Assembly: GCA_000442125.1 (NCBI GenBank)
Contig: KE546971.1
Coordinates: 1,304,583-1,368,582, forward strand
Direction: 5' to 3'
DNA: 64,000 bases
DNA from: Opeltia flavorubescens
Taxonomy: Eukaryota > Ascomycota > Lecanoromycetes > Teloschistales > Teloschistaceae
The notes beneath the pieces are model-generated. The model was not told the DNA's origin. It worked only from the letters and a program-made list of their open reading frames with translations, and did no database searches. This document shows positions 24,769 to 38,232 of this stretch, one piece after another (positions within the stretch are counted from its first letter, which is position 1; each line of letters opens with the position of its first letter). Both the position numbers and the translations under genes were made by a program.

Positions 24769-26379
24769 CTAAATATTTAGAATATATTACTTCTAAATAT
24801 TACTCTAGTATTTCTACTATTTAGTTTTTAATTTTATAGATTACTATTATTAAATAATTTAAAAGCCTTTAAAGTCCGAATAAAGTTTATAAATATTATA
24901 GTTTCTTTTTATAAAAAGAAACTAGCGGGGTTTAAAAAAAAATTTAATTTATTATAAATTTAAAGGCTTTAAATAACCTCTAATTTTTTTTAATAGTAAA
25001 ATATAAAAATAAAATAAAATAATTAAATTCTTTTAATTATAAAAAATATACGATTTAAATTTTTCTTTTTATTTAAATTAAAACCCTATTTAATATTATT
25101 TATCTAATATTTTATTAAAGTTAAAATTTATTTATTTAAATAATATATTAAAATTTATTATAATTTTAAGAATAAAATTTATATTTTTCCTTTAAATAGT
25201 TATCTACTTCTTATAAATCGCTATTAGTTAAATATTTAAAGGAGTTTTAATATTTTAACCTTAATAATATATAAAGGTAATATATTTATTATAAAATAAA
25301 TTATATATATATACTTCGGCGGCTTTTTATAGTATAGTTAAGACTATAAATTAAATTCGTTTATTTTTATTCTAGAAATTTATTATTAGTTTTTATATTA
25401 ATCGCGTAAATAAAGCTTTAAAAATAATAAAACCAGTTAATTTTTAATAACGAACGATTTTATAAAACGCTATTATTTTTAGTTTAATTAAACGCTTTAT
25501 TTAAATATTATTAAATATATTATTTTTAAATATATTATCTAGATATATTATATTGGTAACTTTATTTATATTATAGCTACCTAGTATATTATTTCCCTTA
25601 TATATAGCTTTTTTAATAGCTACTTTAATAGATTAATATTAAAATTATTAATAATATACTAATAGAATATATTACCTTTAGTAGTTAATATTATATTTTT
25701 ATTCTATTAAACTATAAGAATATTAAGCGTTAAAATAATTATTAAAGATAAAATAGTTTTATAGATAATAACTTACTTAAAGTTTTATAAGTAGGTTAAT
25801 TTATATAGAATTAGTTTATAATAGAGTTATTTTTTATTTTATTATTATTATTAATATTATTAATTTATTTTAAAGATTTATTATTTAAATACTAATATAA
25901 TTTTCTTATAAATACTAGTTATTATATTAAAAACGGATAAATTATAATTAACGAGATCTATTAAATACGCGAAGGAATAATATAAAATTAGATATAATAT
26001 TTATAAAAGATTTTTATTTAACGTCTAAATATAATATAATATTATAACGTTATTACGCAGTATTAACTAGTAGAAATTATTAGTAAATTTAAAAATATTA
26101 AAAAAGGATAAATATTAAGAAATAAATAAAAATTAAAAATATTAAAGGCTTTATAATAATATATTTAGGTAATATAAACTTATTATATATTAATAATCTT
26201 CTAATTTAATACCTTAAATTAACTTTATAGGTAAGAATAACTATAGAATATAAAAATTAATAGTAGATATTCGATTTTATAAATATAAATTTTATAGCTA
26301 TAATATAATAAATATTATATATACTAAATATTTTTATATAAACTAAAAAGTTAATTATAGACTTAATTATCTAGTATAT

Positions 26380-28100
26380 TTTATATTATATAAAAGGTAG
26401 CGACTTAATATCTAGTTTAGACGAAGTTTACCGCTAGTAAAAAAATAAAATAAAAGAACTATATTATAGCAGGGATAGTATTAAAATAATTATTCTAGAC
26501 TATTTTATTATTATTTATAATAAAAGGCTAGCTATAATTAATAATAAAACAGGTATAATATATTTATATATATAAAATAATTATCTAGATATATATTTTA
26601 CTATAGAGGTTCCTTATATTAAGAACTCCGAAGGTAAAAATAAATAGAATATATTATTAGATAGTATTATTATAGTTATATTACTTTAATATATTATTTA
26701 TAAAAAGTATCTATATTTATTAAAAGGATTTTAATTTTTATTTTTTTACTATATATTTACGGCTTTTAATTTATAGAAGCTTTATAGATAATAAAATAAT
26801 AATATATAATTAAATAATTTTAGATAGTAAATTTAGAATTTTTAGAATTATTATATACAAAACTTATTATATAAATAAAGTATTAAATAATTCTAGCCTT
26901 AATATATAGAGTTAAAATATTATAATTACTTATTATTTTTTAACTTTAATACTATTACTACTAACTTTCTACTATAATATTATTATATAGAGACTTTAAT
27001 ATTTAAAAGTATATTATATAATATATAGTATACTACTATTTAAATTATAATACTAACTAAAAGTAATATATTAAAGTTATATATTTCGATAAATAAAGCG
27101 CTTATAAATTCTAATACCTTAAAAATACTTTAATTATAAAAAGAAATTTTTTTTAACACGAAACTTAACTAAAATAATTATATTAAAATAGGTATAATAA
27201 TTAATTAAGTTTATTATATTAAACTAATATTTTATTAATTTAAGCGTTATTTTCGTTTTAAATTAAATATAATTATTTTTTAAAAAATCCGCCGTTTATA
27301 ATATATAATAGAGCTTTTTATCTTTAAAATAATCTTTATACGATTTATTAAAAAGATTATTATAGATTATTATCCTAATATAAAGCTTTATATTTAGTTA
27401 TAAGCCTTATATATATTTTAAAAAATAATAGAAGTTTATATTATCGCTTTTTTTAATAATAAATATATAACCGCTTTATATTACTAAAGCGGAGTTATTA
27501 ACTATTAATAGATAATAAATTTACGGCTATTTTTATTAACCGTATTACTATTAAAAAGAAAAATATAAAGTTTAATTTTTTGTTTATATATAATTTAGGT
27601 TATTTTAATAAGTAGTTATTTAAGTATTAATTATTATAATAGTAGTTAAAGATTTAATAAAGGTAGATAAAATTAAAAATACAGCTTTTATAGCTAGATA
27701 AATAATAATATATTACCTCTTTATATTACCTCTTTATATAATATATAATAGTTATATATTATATAAATAGGTATAGTATTAAAAAATCGCTTAATTAATT
27801 ACTCCTAATATAATATCTTTTAAAAATATAATCTAAAGATATTTTTTTTATTTACTAGTATATATCTAGATTTAAAATATTTTAAAAATATTATTAACTA
27901 AATTATCCCTATTTTTACTACTAACTCTTTTTTTTAAACTTATCTCTAGTTATTTAATTATTTAATTATTTAATTATATACTTTTAATAAAAAAATAAAA
28001 TATTTAGCTTTTTATATATAATTAAAGTATTATTATTCGCTTTATTATTAATAAAACTATATAAAAGTTTAATTTAACTTTTTTAATAATCGATTATTTT
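26380..28100 (+). pseudogene. Long unidentified coding relic in the 14.1-kb unit
   Basis: About 570 codons on the plus strand give a plausible protein if TAA/TAG are read as Gln. Examples are LSRYIFYYRGSLYQELRR (near 26570) and KFTAIFINRITIKKKNIKF (near 27520), followed by long Leu/Gln-rich helical segments. Charge pattern and absence of other-frame competitors suggest a real ancestral gene. I see no reverse transcriptase, integrase, helicase Walker motif or MULE catalytic pattern. This is the best place to look for the unit's transposase or cargo. Confidence 0.45.
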
Positions 28101-29930
28101 TTTAAATATTAAGTTTTAAATATTAAATTAAAAAGTAATTATATTAATAATAACTTTAATAATCGGGTTTTAAAAGAAATATAAAATTAAAATTAAAAAG
28201 AAATACTTATTTAAATATTAAATATACTACTTATATTTTTATACTTACTATAATTATTTTATAAGCTCTATACCCTAAATTCTATTATAAAATTATAGTC
28301 TTCTTTTTTAGTTTTAATTTATAAGATATTCTCGAAGTTTAAAATTAATAAATAGTTAGTAAAACTAAAATTTATATTATTAGAATATATTACCGTAAAT
28401 TATACTCTTAATTTTTTTTTTATTTATAATAAAATTAAAAATTTAATTTATATTTATTATATTATTAAATATTCCTCTTTTAATAGCTTTAAAAGCCGAG
28501 GTTTTTTTTTAATTTATTATTCGCTTTTAATTATATAATAAAATTATTATTTAAAATTATAAATAGGTTATAAAATATATTAACCTATTTTTTTAACTAT
28601 TATTATTAATAGCTTTTAATCCTTTTAAGAATTATATTAGCTTAAAATTTTAAAAAATAAAATTTAGTAGAAATAGAATAAGTTTATTATAAAAAATTAA
28701 TAATACTTAATTTTACTTTAATTCTATATAGACTAATATACCTATAAAGCTTTAAATAAAATTATATAATTTTTATTAAAAATAATAATTTTAATAATAT
28801 TTTTTATTTAATTTTAATAGAATTATTAGATAAAATTATTATTTAATTATACTAGATTTAATATTAACGTCTATTATAAACTATAAACTATATAATATTT
28901 AATACTTTTAAAATCAAGTTCTTTTTTATCGTTATATTATAGATATAGTAGTCTAATATAAAGCGATATTTAAAATTAAAAGAGTCGAAAATAATAAATT
29001 TATAAAAAATTTAAATTTATTAATTAAATTAGTATAAATTAATAGTAATAATAATAAAATAATAGATAATTAGTATAAAAATATAATTAAGTAATATAAG
29101 TATAAATTATATTAATTTTTAATTAATATATATCTTTAAAAATTAGTTATATAAGAAAATAAATTATAAAAATTAAAAATTAGTAGATAAACTCTTTACC
29201 GCTTTTTTAACTATTATTTTTTCTATATATTAGGATTTTTTAAACCTATATTAGCTATTTAATAATAGCTATAAAAACCCGGTTAATAATATTTAAAAAT
29301 ATTAACTAGCCGAAGCTAATCTAATAGTAATATAAATATATAATATACTCTAAATTTATTATATAATCCTATTTTAATACTAATATAGGATTCGATTTCA
29401 TTAATAGAAAAAAAAATTAATAAAAATACTATATTTATTATATCTTTAATTATATAACGGATCTTTTTTTATATAAGCGTAAATAATAAAAAAGTGGATA
29501 ATATATTTAATAATTAGAAAGTAGAGATAAAAAAAATAATATACGCTGGAAAAATTATAAAAGTAAAAGTATTTAGTTTTTTAATAATTAATAAAAGATT
29601 TTTAATTATTATTAAAAATAGTTTAATAAAAAAACTATATTTATAAATAGTTATAAACGATTTAGATATCGTATTAATAATATTTTAAAATTAAAAATTT
29701 TAAAAAAGTAATAAATAATAGTAGGTATTAAAATATATTTATAATAACTAAAATTATTAATATTATATTATACTATTTAATTATATAGTCTAGAATTATT
29801 AATTAAACTAATTAAAAATTATATCTATTAAAATAATAAATATTAATATTTAAATCGGCCCTTTAATAAGTAATATATAAAGATAATATATTATTTAAAT
29901 CTATTATATCTATAGATTTACTTTTCCTTT
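28100..29930. other. Interior of the 14.1-kb unit, no recognisable feature
   Basis: Saturated with TA; short frames only on either strand. The plus-strand relic may continue to about 28700. Confidence 0.3.
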
Positions 29931-32650
29931 ATACTATTCTTCTTTTTTTTACTATTCTTTTTTTTACTAGTCTCCTCCTTTTTATAAGTCTCCTTCTTTT
30001 TATTAATTTCCTTTTTTTTACTAATTTTCTTACTATCTATTTCCTTTTAATTTTTATCTTTTTTATAAAAATTATTTTCTTTAATAAATACTATATTATT
30101 TTTTTCTATATAAATTTTTAGGACTTTATTTATTTTTTTATTAATTTTTTCTAGTAATCTTTTTAAGTTTTACCTATAATAAAGCGATTTAATTTTTTTA
30201 TTAATAATATTTATAAAATTTTTAATTATATTTTTAAATACCTTTAATTTATTTATAGAGTTTTTTAAACCTATTTTTTAAAGTTTTATAATATTAATAT
30301 AGTAGATAATCCGTTAAACGATAATATTAATAATAGAAATTATATATTTTAAAATTTTAAATAAATCTAATTATTTAAATATAAATTAAATAAGTATTAA
30401 ATTTAAAAAAAATAATTATTATATATTATATTTCTTATATATCTTATCTCCTTAGAGATTTCTTTAAAGGTAATTATAATAATATTTATCTTTTTATTTC
30501 CTTTTACTAATACTTTAATCTTTAATTTTTATTTAAATACTAATACTAGATAATAATTAATAAAATTAGTAATTATATTATTTGGATATATTACTATATT
30601 TATTATTCGCTATCTTTTTATTTTCTATTTCTATTCGAATTAATATTTTTAATATTTTTTTATTTATAAACTACTTCTATTTATTTATCTATTTTAATTT
30701 TTTAAACCTTTTAGATATTACTATATAATCGGCCTTTTATTATATATAAAGTTTAGTTTTATCCTTATTTTACTTTAACCCTCGCCTTCTATTAGCTATA
30801 GTTTTTAGATTAATAGAATATAGTTTTAATTTTATAAAAGAAGCTATTATAATAAAAAAGATTAAATAAAACCTTTTATATAATAGTAAAAATTTAATTA
30901 AAATAATAAATTTAATTAATAAAACGGGTTTATTTATAGAATATTAATCCGGCTAGCCCTATAAAATTAAAGGTCTTTAGCGTTAAAGCGTTTATTCTAA
31001 TTATTAATAATTGGAGCTGAGAGTATATAAAGTACGCGATTAATTTCTAAATATTTAGTAAATAGTTTTATTACTAGATATTTAAAATAAATTTTATTAA
31101 CTATTACTATAATTAATATAATTAATATAATATATAATTTATAAATTATAAAATTTAAATTTTATTTTTATATAAAAAACTACTATATTATATTAATTTA
31201 GTAAATTTTATTAATATCTTTTATAATTTAATAATTATAATTTTCAGATATTTTTATTATATTCTAGAGGTCTTAAATTCGATTTCTAATAGGAGTCTAG
31301 CGTATTTATTTTTAAAATCTAATAGTAAAAATAAAGTATAATTTTTTAAAATATTTTAATTTTAATTAAAATTATTTAAAAAAAGTTTAATATTAGAATT
31401 ATAATATATAAAAAAAATAGTTTAGTTTTTATTAAAATTATAATTTTAAATAGTTAAGTAATATATATAAATAATATATTTATAATTTTTATATTTTTTC
31501 TAAATAATATATTATAGTAATATATATTAAATATACTAACTAAAAAAATATAATTACTAAAGTTCTTATTATATTATCTTTATATTTATATTCCGGGTAT
31601 ATTAACTTTAGCGGGATAATATAATATATAGATTATTAGAACTCGGCCGCTAATATTATTTCGCTTTTTAATATTTAAATAATCGTTAATAAATAAATAA
31701 ACTAAAAGTTTAATCTAGTTTAATTTATTTAAAATATTTAATATATTTATTTTATCCTTTTATTAAATAAAATTTAATTTTTTATTTTTTAAAACGGCTT
31801 TATAAATATTCGCGTAATATATAATATACTTTATAATTAAAATTATAATCCTAGTTATTTAAATTTATAAAAGGTTAAAGCTATTTAATAGAACAATTTT
31901 ATATTATTTACCCGGTCTATTAACTAATAATAAAAAGATTTTAATACCTATTTAATAAAGTTATCTAGAATTTTTATAACTTTTTTTATACGATTAGTAG
32001 AAAAATTAGTAGATAATATTTAAAAAGAATTAATAGTTTATACTCCTACTAATTATAGTATAAAAGCAGTATCTATATTATAATCTTCTATAATTATTTT
32101 TTATTATAGTAAACTTTTATAAATAGATATTAAAAACTTATTTAATATAATAAGTAATTATATTATTTAAATATATTACTAGATATTTTTTAAATAATCC
32201 TATTTTTTTTAATTTAAAATTAAGCTAATTCTTTTAATAAGCGCGGCTTTATAAAGTTTTTCTATTAATCTATAGTTTTAAAATTAGCGATAATATAAAA
32301 CTTAGCCTAGTAATTAGCTATAACTTATATATAGAGGTTTATATAATTATTATACTATTAATTACTCTATAAATAGAAGCGTATTAATTATAGAGTCGTA
32401 TATAAACTCTTAAACCCTAAATTTATATTTTTTAAAATAAAAAAATAATAGAATAGTAGTATTATAAAAAGCTATATATATTAAACGAATTATTAGTAGA
32501 ATTTATAATAATATTATTAAAGTTAAATTCTAAAATAATTAACTTACCTATAAAGCCGTATATAAAATTAATAATTTATTACTTTTTTTTAATTTAATTA
32601 CTTCTATCGTTATTATTTATAATAGTTAATAATAGCGCTTATTATAAAAA
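29930..32650 (-). pseudogene. Minus-strand coding relic with Lys/Glu-repeat tail
   Basis: Read from high to low coordinate, 32600-32030 gives a good frame (..YKFRVQEFIYDSIINTLLF.., ..YSQLLGQVLYYRQFQNYRL..). 30780-30400 gives a charged frame (..NINSNRNRKQKDSEQ..), and about 30220-29940 gives a repetitive tail of KKKE/KKEETSKKK units. The order suggests one or two large genes opposite in direction to the relic at 26380-28100. No family is recognised. Confidence 0.4.
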
Positions 32651-35600
32651 ATAATATATAAAATCTAAATACCCTAGAAATTTAATATATTAATAATATT
32701 CTAGTTATTTAACTTTTAAACTCTCTTTTTTAAGGCTTTAAACCGTTAAATATAAAAAAAATAATATAAAAAAGTAATATATTAAATTATAAAGTATTAA
32801 TATTTTATTTAATAAAACGTTAAGTTAAATTAAAATATATAGCTTTAAAAGAGATTTATCGATATTAAAAATCTATAAAAAATTTAATATTTAAAATACT
32901 ATTTAATCGCTTTATTTAAAAATTTATACTTAAAATATAACTTTTTAAAAAAAAAATAGTAATTAAAATCTAAACCTCGGTTTTACTAGCGCTTTAAAAA
33001 AATACCGAAGTTTATATAATATTAGTATTTAAATATAAATATATTACCTATATATATTACTAATAATATACAGCTAAGAATAAATTATTATTAATTTAAT
33101 AATTATTTATATTAAACGGGTTATAATATAGTAAAAGGTTATTATATTTATTTTATATTTAGTAAAACGGATTAAATAGTTATTTTAATTAAAAAAAAAG
33201 AAATAAAATAAAAGGAAAAAAAATATAGAATCTATATTTTAAAATTTAAAAAATAATATTATATTATTTCTTTATAAAACCTTTTAAAAGAATATAAAAA
33301 AATTAATTATTATAGTTTATTAATTAGCGTATTTTAATAATAATATCTTTTAGTTTAATATTATAAAAAGGATTTTTATATAATTTATCTATTTTTTTTT
33401 ATAAATAAAATAAATCCTATAATTTATTAATCACCTCTTTTAATTCTAGATCTATATTATAATTATTATATTTAATTATAATAATCTACTCTATATATAA
33501 TAAATTTAGTTAAATCCGGTCCTATTAATAAATTCTTTTTATAAAACTAAATACCCGCTTAATTTTAATAGAGAATATTAAATTAAAAAAAATATTTTAA
33601 ACTATTTAAACTAGTTTAAAAAAATTAAAAATATTATTTCTTTAAAAATACTAATCTAATAAATACTTAATAACGTTTATATTAAAATATTATTTTATTT
33701 TTATATAGCTCCTTTAAAAATATATAGATAATTATAAAATACTAGTTAAAGCTAGTATTAATAATTATATAAAATTAATAGAGTATAGATATATTATTTA
33801 TAAATATTCCTTATTAAACTTTTATAAATTAATTATTTTATATTAAAATATTAAAAAAATCGTTATAAATTTTATTAAAACACTCTAGAAACTTCTTTTA
33901 ATAATAATCTAAAAAATTTTATTAATTAGATTTAAATACTTTTTTAATATTTTAATTATAATATAGATTTAATTTTATTATTAAATTTAAAATATTTATT
34001 AAATTATATATTAATCCGCTTTTTTTTTATATATAAATAATACTTTTTAAATTTTTAGATTATTATCTAGTAAACTTTTATTATAGTAGTTTTTATAAAA
34101 TAATATAATATTTTAAAAGCTTTCTTAACTATTTTAAAATAGTTATATATTTTAATAAAAACGCGGAACGCTAAATAAATACTTGTATTAGTAGTCTATA
34201 AAATAATAAATATAAAATTATAAAAAGGATAAAGTATAGTATTAAAAAATAAAAAGAATTATTAATTATTAATATTAAAATAGATTTTATTAAATCTATT
34301 ATCCGAACTTTTTTATTTATTAATATAAATAGTAAAAATATTATATAACTAATATATTTAGCGGATTATTAAATATATCGAGTTTTATTAGATATAAATA
34401 TTTTAAAATAGACCCTTTAATTTATAATTTAAATCTTCTTTTAATTAAAGTTTTTTAAAATATAATTTATATTAAAAAGATATATTTATATAAATAATAA
34501 ACGCGCGATTTTAAATTATTATTAATAAATTAACTTTTTTTAATATTTTATTTTAATATATTACCTTTTTAATTATATTTAATAATTTTATATTAAAATT
34601 ATTAAAATATTTATCCTTTAAATTCTAATTTAAAGTATTATTTATTATTTAAAACCCGATTATTATAATAAAATTTTAAACTATAAAATTAATAATATAG
34701 ATTAAATATAATAAAAAAATTTTAGCTTTTTTTTATTTTTAATTAAATTAAGAGAGTTTACTTTTTAATTCTATTTTTAAAGTATTATTAAAGTTTATAT
34801 TATTAATAATAATATTAAAGAGTTTTTATTTAATATTATAATAATAAAAAAAGATTAATACCTTATTATATTATACTTTATTAAAATAATTAGTATTTAA
34901 TAATATAAATCTAAATAACCGTTTTTAAAACTAATATTAGTTATTAATTTAATTTATTAATACTTTTAAATATAAAATCTTTTAAAGGCTAGATTAAATA
35001 TCTATTATAAAAAAAATTCGATTTATATTATATAATTTATTATAGATTTTTTTATAAATATTAGTATAATTTTTTTTAATTTAATTAATTAAAGTTATTT
35101 AATTAATAAGCTATATATTAAAATAAAGTATCTAGAGAAGATTTTAAAAAGTAGGATTATTAATAGTTTATAAGGGAAGGTTAAATTATATAAAAATTTT
35201 ATATAACTAGTAATTCTAAGTTTTTTAATCGAAATCCCCGCTATTATTTATATAACTTTTCTTCTAGGATAATATATTAATAATATATTTTTTTTAAATA
35301 TTATTTAGTATATTTATATATTTAAAACTTACTTTAATAATTAGTTAAAAATATAGTCGGTTAAATTTTTAATAAAAAGTAAAAATTAAATACTTATTTA
35401 TAATTAAAATAGTTAATAAATTAAAAGTAGTAAAATAATTAAAACTTTTAAAATTATTTTTATAAATAATTATAGGTTTATTTTTAAAAATTAAAATAGC
35501 CTATTTAAATTCGGACTAAAATTTTAAATAATTTTTATCTAAATTATCTTCTTTTTATATCTATAAGGGATATATTAATTTATTAGAAGTATTCTCGATT

Positions 35601-36100
35601 TAAATTATTATAGGAGTAATTAATTATAAAATTTTAAAGGTTTTATAGATACTACTACTCTATTAAATATATTTATCTTTACCCCGGAAAATTAAAGTTA
35701 GATAGTAAAGTTAAATTTTTTTTATTTTTATTTAAATTTACTTTTATTTCTTCTAAAATAAATATATTAGTATAATAAATATACTAGTATTTCAATTTAA
35801 AAGCTAACTCGTAGATTAATTTAAATAAATATTACTAATTAGTGAATCTAGTATTAATTCTTTATTAGATTTATTCGTATTATTCCTTTTATAAAAAGAA
35901 TTCGGCTAATTTTATAATAATAAATTTAAAATATTATCGGATATAGTTTTATATCTATATAATAATAATATAATAGAGTAATATAATAGATTATTATAGG
36001 GGTAGTAGTTATAGTTATTAATATAATTTTAACTTTAATAAAGAAAACTAATACTATAAAATTTATATTATAAAATATATTATTAAATTTAAGCGAGCTT
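32650..36100 (-). other. Interior of the 14.1-kb unit, scattered minus-strand coding-like segments
   Basis: Segments around 34400-34140 (..KYISYIIFLLFILINKK..) and 35290-35150 read as protein on the minus strand, but frames break often. Could be the 5' part of the gene whose tail is at 29.9 kb. Confidence 0.3.
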
Positions 36101-36296
36101 TTAGTAAATTAATCGGGTTTAATTTAATTTAAAACTAATTTATTAAAAATATAACCCGATTAGAATCCGACCCGTTAAAAATCTAACCCGATTAAAACCT
36201 GACCTAAGTCGGGTTAGGTTCTAGAAATCTTTAACCCGACTCGGGTCGATTCCGGGTCCAGATTTCATCTAGAAAACCCGGCCGACTGACCAGTCT
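36100..36296 (-). repeat. Right terminus and subterminal repeats of the 14.1-kb unit
   Basis: AACCCGAT/AACCCGAC words recur from about 36158. The last ~65 bp match the corresponding MITE end at 53956-54020 and 62950-63014, ending GACTGACCAGTCT. Relatively little mutated. Confidence 0.8.
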
Positions 36297-36305
36297 AATA
36301 AAGAA

Positions 36306-37026
36306 TACTAAGAATTATTTTAGATAGTATATTATTTGTTTTATATACTAGGTTTATTTTTAATTAATAGAGTTTATAAAGTTATAAAAAAACTCCGATA
36401 TTAATAATTAATAGAGAATATATTTAGCTGGTTTTTTTATATATAATTTAAATATATAGATAGATACTCTAATATATAAAAGAGGTTATTTTATAATATT
36501 TAATATATTAATATTTCTTTATATTATTTATTTTTATTCTTTTATAAAAGATTTAATTTTAATATTTTATAATTTTAATTACTATTATAAATATAGAATT
36601 AATTATTTTTTAAATTTTATAAAAATTTATAAAAGGCTTTAATATTAATTATTATAATTTATTTTAAAATTAATATTTATTATCGGGTATTAAAAGATTT
36701 AATATTTATTATCGGGTATTAAAAGATTTAATATTAATTATTTTTTAAATACTTTTAATAAATATTATTTTTATATTTTTTATTTTAATAATAATATTAT
36801 TAATATATTTTAAAAGGTTTTTTTAAACTTATAGATTATTAAAAATATAATATATCCATTTTAATTATACTAGCGTAGTAGATAATAACTCGCTTAAATA
36901 ATTTTCAAAAAATATATATTATAGTTTAATACCTTCGCCTAATTATATAAATTTATAAATAAATTTATATATTATAATAATATACTATATAACTATATCG
37001 TTTTATAAATGAAAATCGAGATTATA
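36306..37026. other. AT-rich gap with a 29-bp tandem duplication
   Basis: 36671-36699 is repeated at 36700-36728 (TAATATTTATTATCGGGTAT..). Nothing else recognised in this ~720 bp. Confidence 0.6.
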
Positions 37027-37423
37027 ATTATATATATATTGGAAAACGTCCCTTATCGGCTTCCCGACCCGAAATAAGTATAAATCTTATCGGTTAGTAT
37101 CGAATATTTACAGTTATAAATCTAGTTAGCGCCTTTAACTACTAAAACAGCTAGTTTTTTTATATTTAAATAACTTCGTTAGTTTTATATATAATAGTAT
37201 ATATAATAGCTTATTTTAAAGCGCTAAACAAGCGTATTTTAATACTATAAAGATTTTAAAAATCGGATTAAAATTAGTAGCGCTATAGCGCGTAGAAGTT
37301 CTAGCTATACTACGCTAACTAGCAGCCCTATTAGTTTCCAGCCCTACCAGTTGCCAGCCCTACCAGCTACCAGCTGCCAGCTGCCAGCAGCAAAATCCCA
37401 TTAGGACGGTGGCCCAGTGCTAG
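37027..37423 (-). mobile_element. S element, copy 4 (397 bp), inverted
   Basis: Reverse orientation: begins with the (AT)n end, then GGAAAACGTCCCTTATCGG. It ends with the CCAGCTGCCAGC..GGGCCCAGTGCTAG-type head, the least mutated copy of that head in this orientation. Confidence 0.88.
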
Positions 37424-38030
37424 TATATTAATAATATATTTATTATTTTATTCTTAATTTTTATTTTTTATATAAAAGAATATATATTATAATAAATATT
37501 ATATAATTTTAAAGATCTTATAAACTATTTATTACTATTTAATTAAAATAAATTTATATTATAAACTTTTCTATATAATTTAATAATCGTTAATATAATT
37601 AATAAATTTTATTATATAATAACTAATTAGTTTTAAAAATTATATATAAAAAATTTTAATAATTAAACTAGACGGGTATTTATAAGTAGTTATTTATTTA
37701 AAAAAGCTTATTATTATTATAATAGATTACTGTTACCTATAAATCTATTCTACTATTAATATTATAATAGGAATTTAATATATTTAATAGCGATATAGCG
37801 CTTTTTTTTAATTTTATTAAATGAAATAAACTAGACTTAATATTAAAAATATATTTTTATTATTTAAATATATTAATAAATTTAATAATATTTATAAATT
37901 TTTTAAACCGTTATAAATTTTTAAATAAATCTAAAAGATTAAAATATAAATTTAAACTATTTTCGATAAAATTTATTACTAGTTTTTAAATGTAAATTTA
38001 AAAGCTTTTATTTTTATAAATTATAATAGT
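37424..38030. other. AT-rich gap
   Basis: No gene, repeat or terminal structure recognised in these ~600 bp. Confidence 0.4.
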
Positions 38031-38232
38031 ATTATTTATATTGTATAAACAGAAAGCTGAGAGGGTAAGTAGAGTTAAATAGCTACTGTAACCTGAAAGA
38101 AGCCTTTTAAATATATTTATCTAGTTAGGTTTAGCGCCTTTTAGCGCCTAAATTTATTTAGTTATAGATTTAATAAATAAATAGTTCCTTACCTTTGATA
38201 TAATCCTATTTTTTTATACCTACTATATAATT
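38031..38232 (+). repeat. Gypsy-1 5' LTR
   Basis: Matches the 52830 LTR; the GCGGCTATA start is altered here. The start is set by equal LTR length and is approximate by a few bases. Confidence 0.75.

Larger units (their letters stand above)
22159..36296 (-). mobile_element. 14.1-kb Mutator-like unit bounded by the MITE-family termini
   Basis: The left end (22159 onward, TAGATTGGTTAGGTCGAGTCGG-like) matches the right end of the MITE family. The right end (about 36230-36296, ending TGACCAGTCT) matches its left end. Relative orientation is correct and a perfect 9-bp direct repeat AATAAAGAA lies outside (22150-22158, 36297-36305). Both subterminal regions carry arrays of GTCGGGTT/AACCCGAC words but not the MITE interior, so this is not a MITE split by an insertion. 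It is best read as one 14,138-bp element of the kind from which the 464-bp MITEs derive. The interior has coding-like relics on both strands; no transposase signature was recognised. Alternatively, two unrelated ends could share a 9-mer by chance. Strand follows MITE copy 1. Confidence 0.7.

Noticed and set aside
22159-36296. Starship (captain tyrosine-recombinase) element
   Set aside because: Starships have short or no inverted repeats and short target sites; here a 9-bp duplication and MITE-shared termini fit Mutator-like elements better. I did not recognise a captain motif.
22159-36296. A MITE split by a 13.7-kb insertion
   Set aside because: Only the outer ~50-65 bp of each side match the MITE; the adjoining subterminal sequence differs from the MITE interior, and no second target duplication was found inside.
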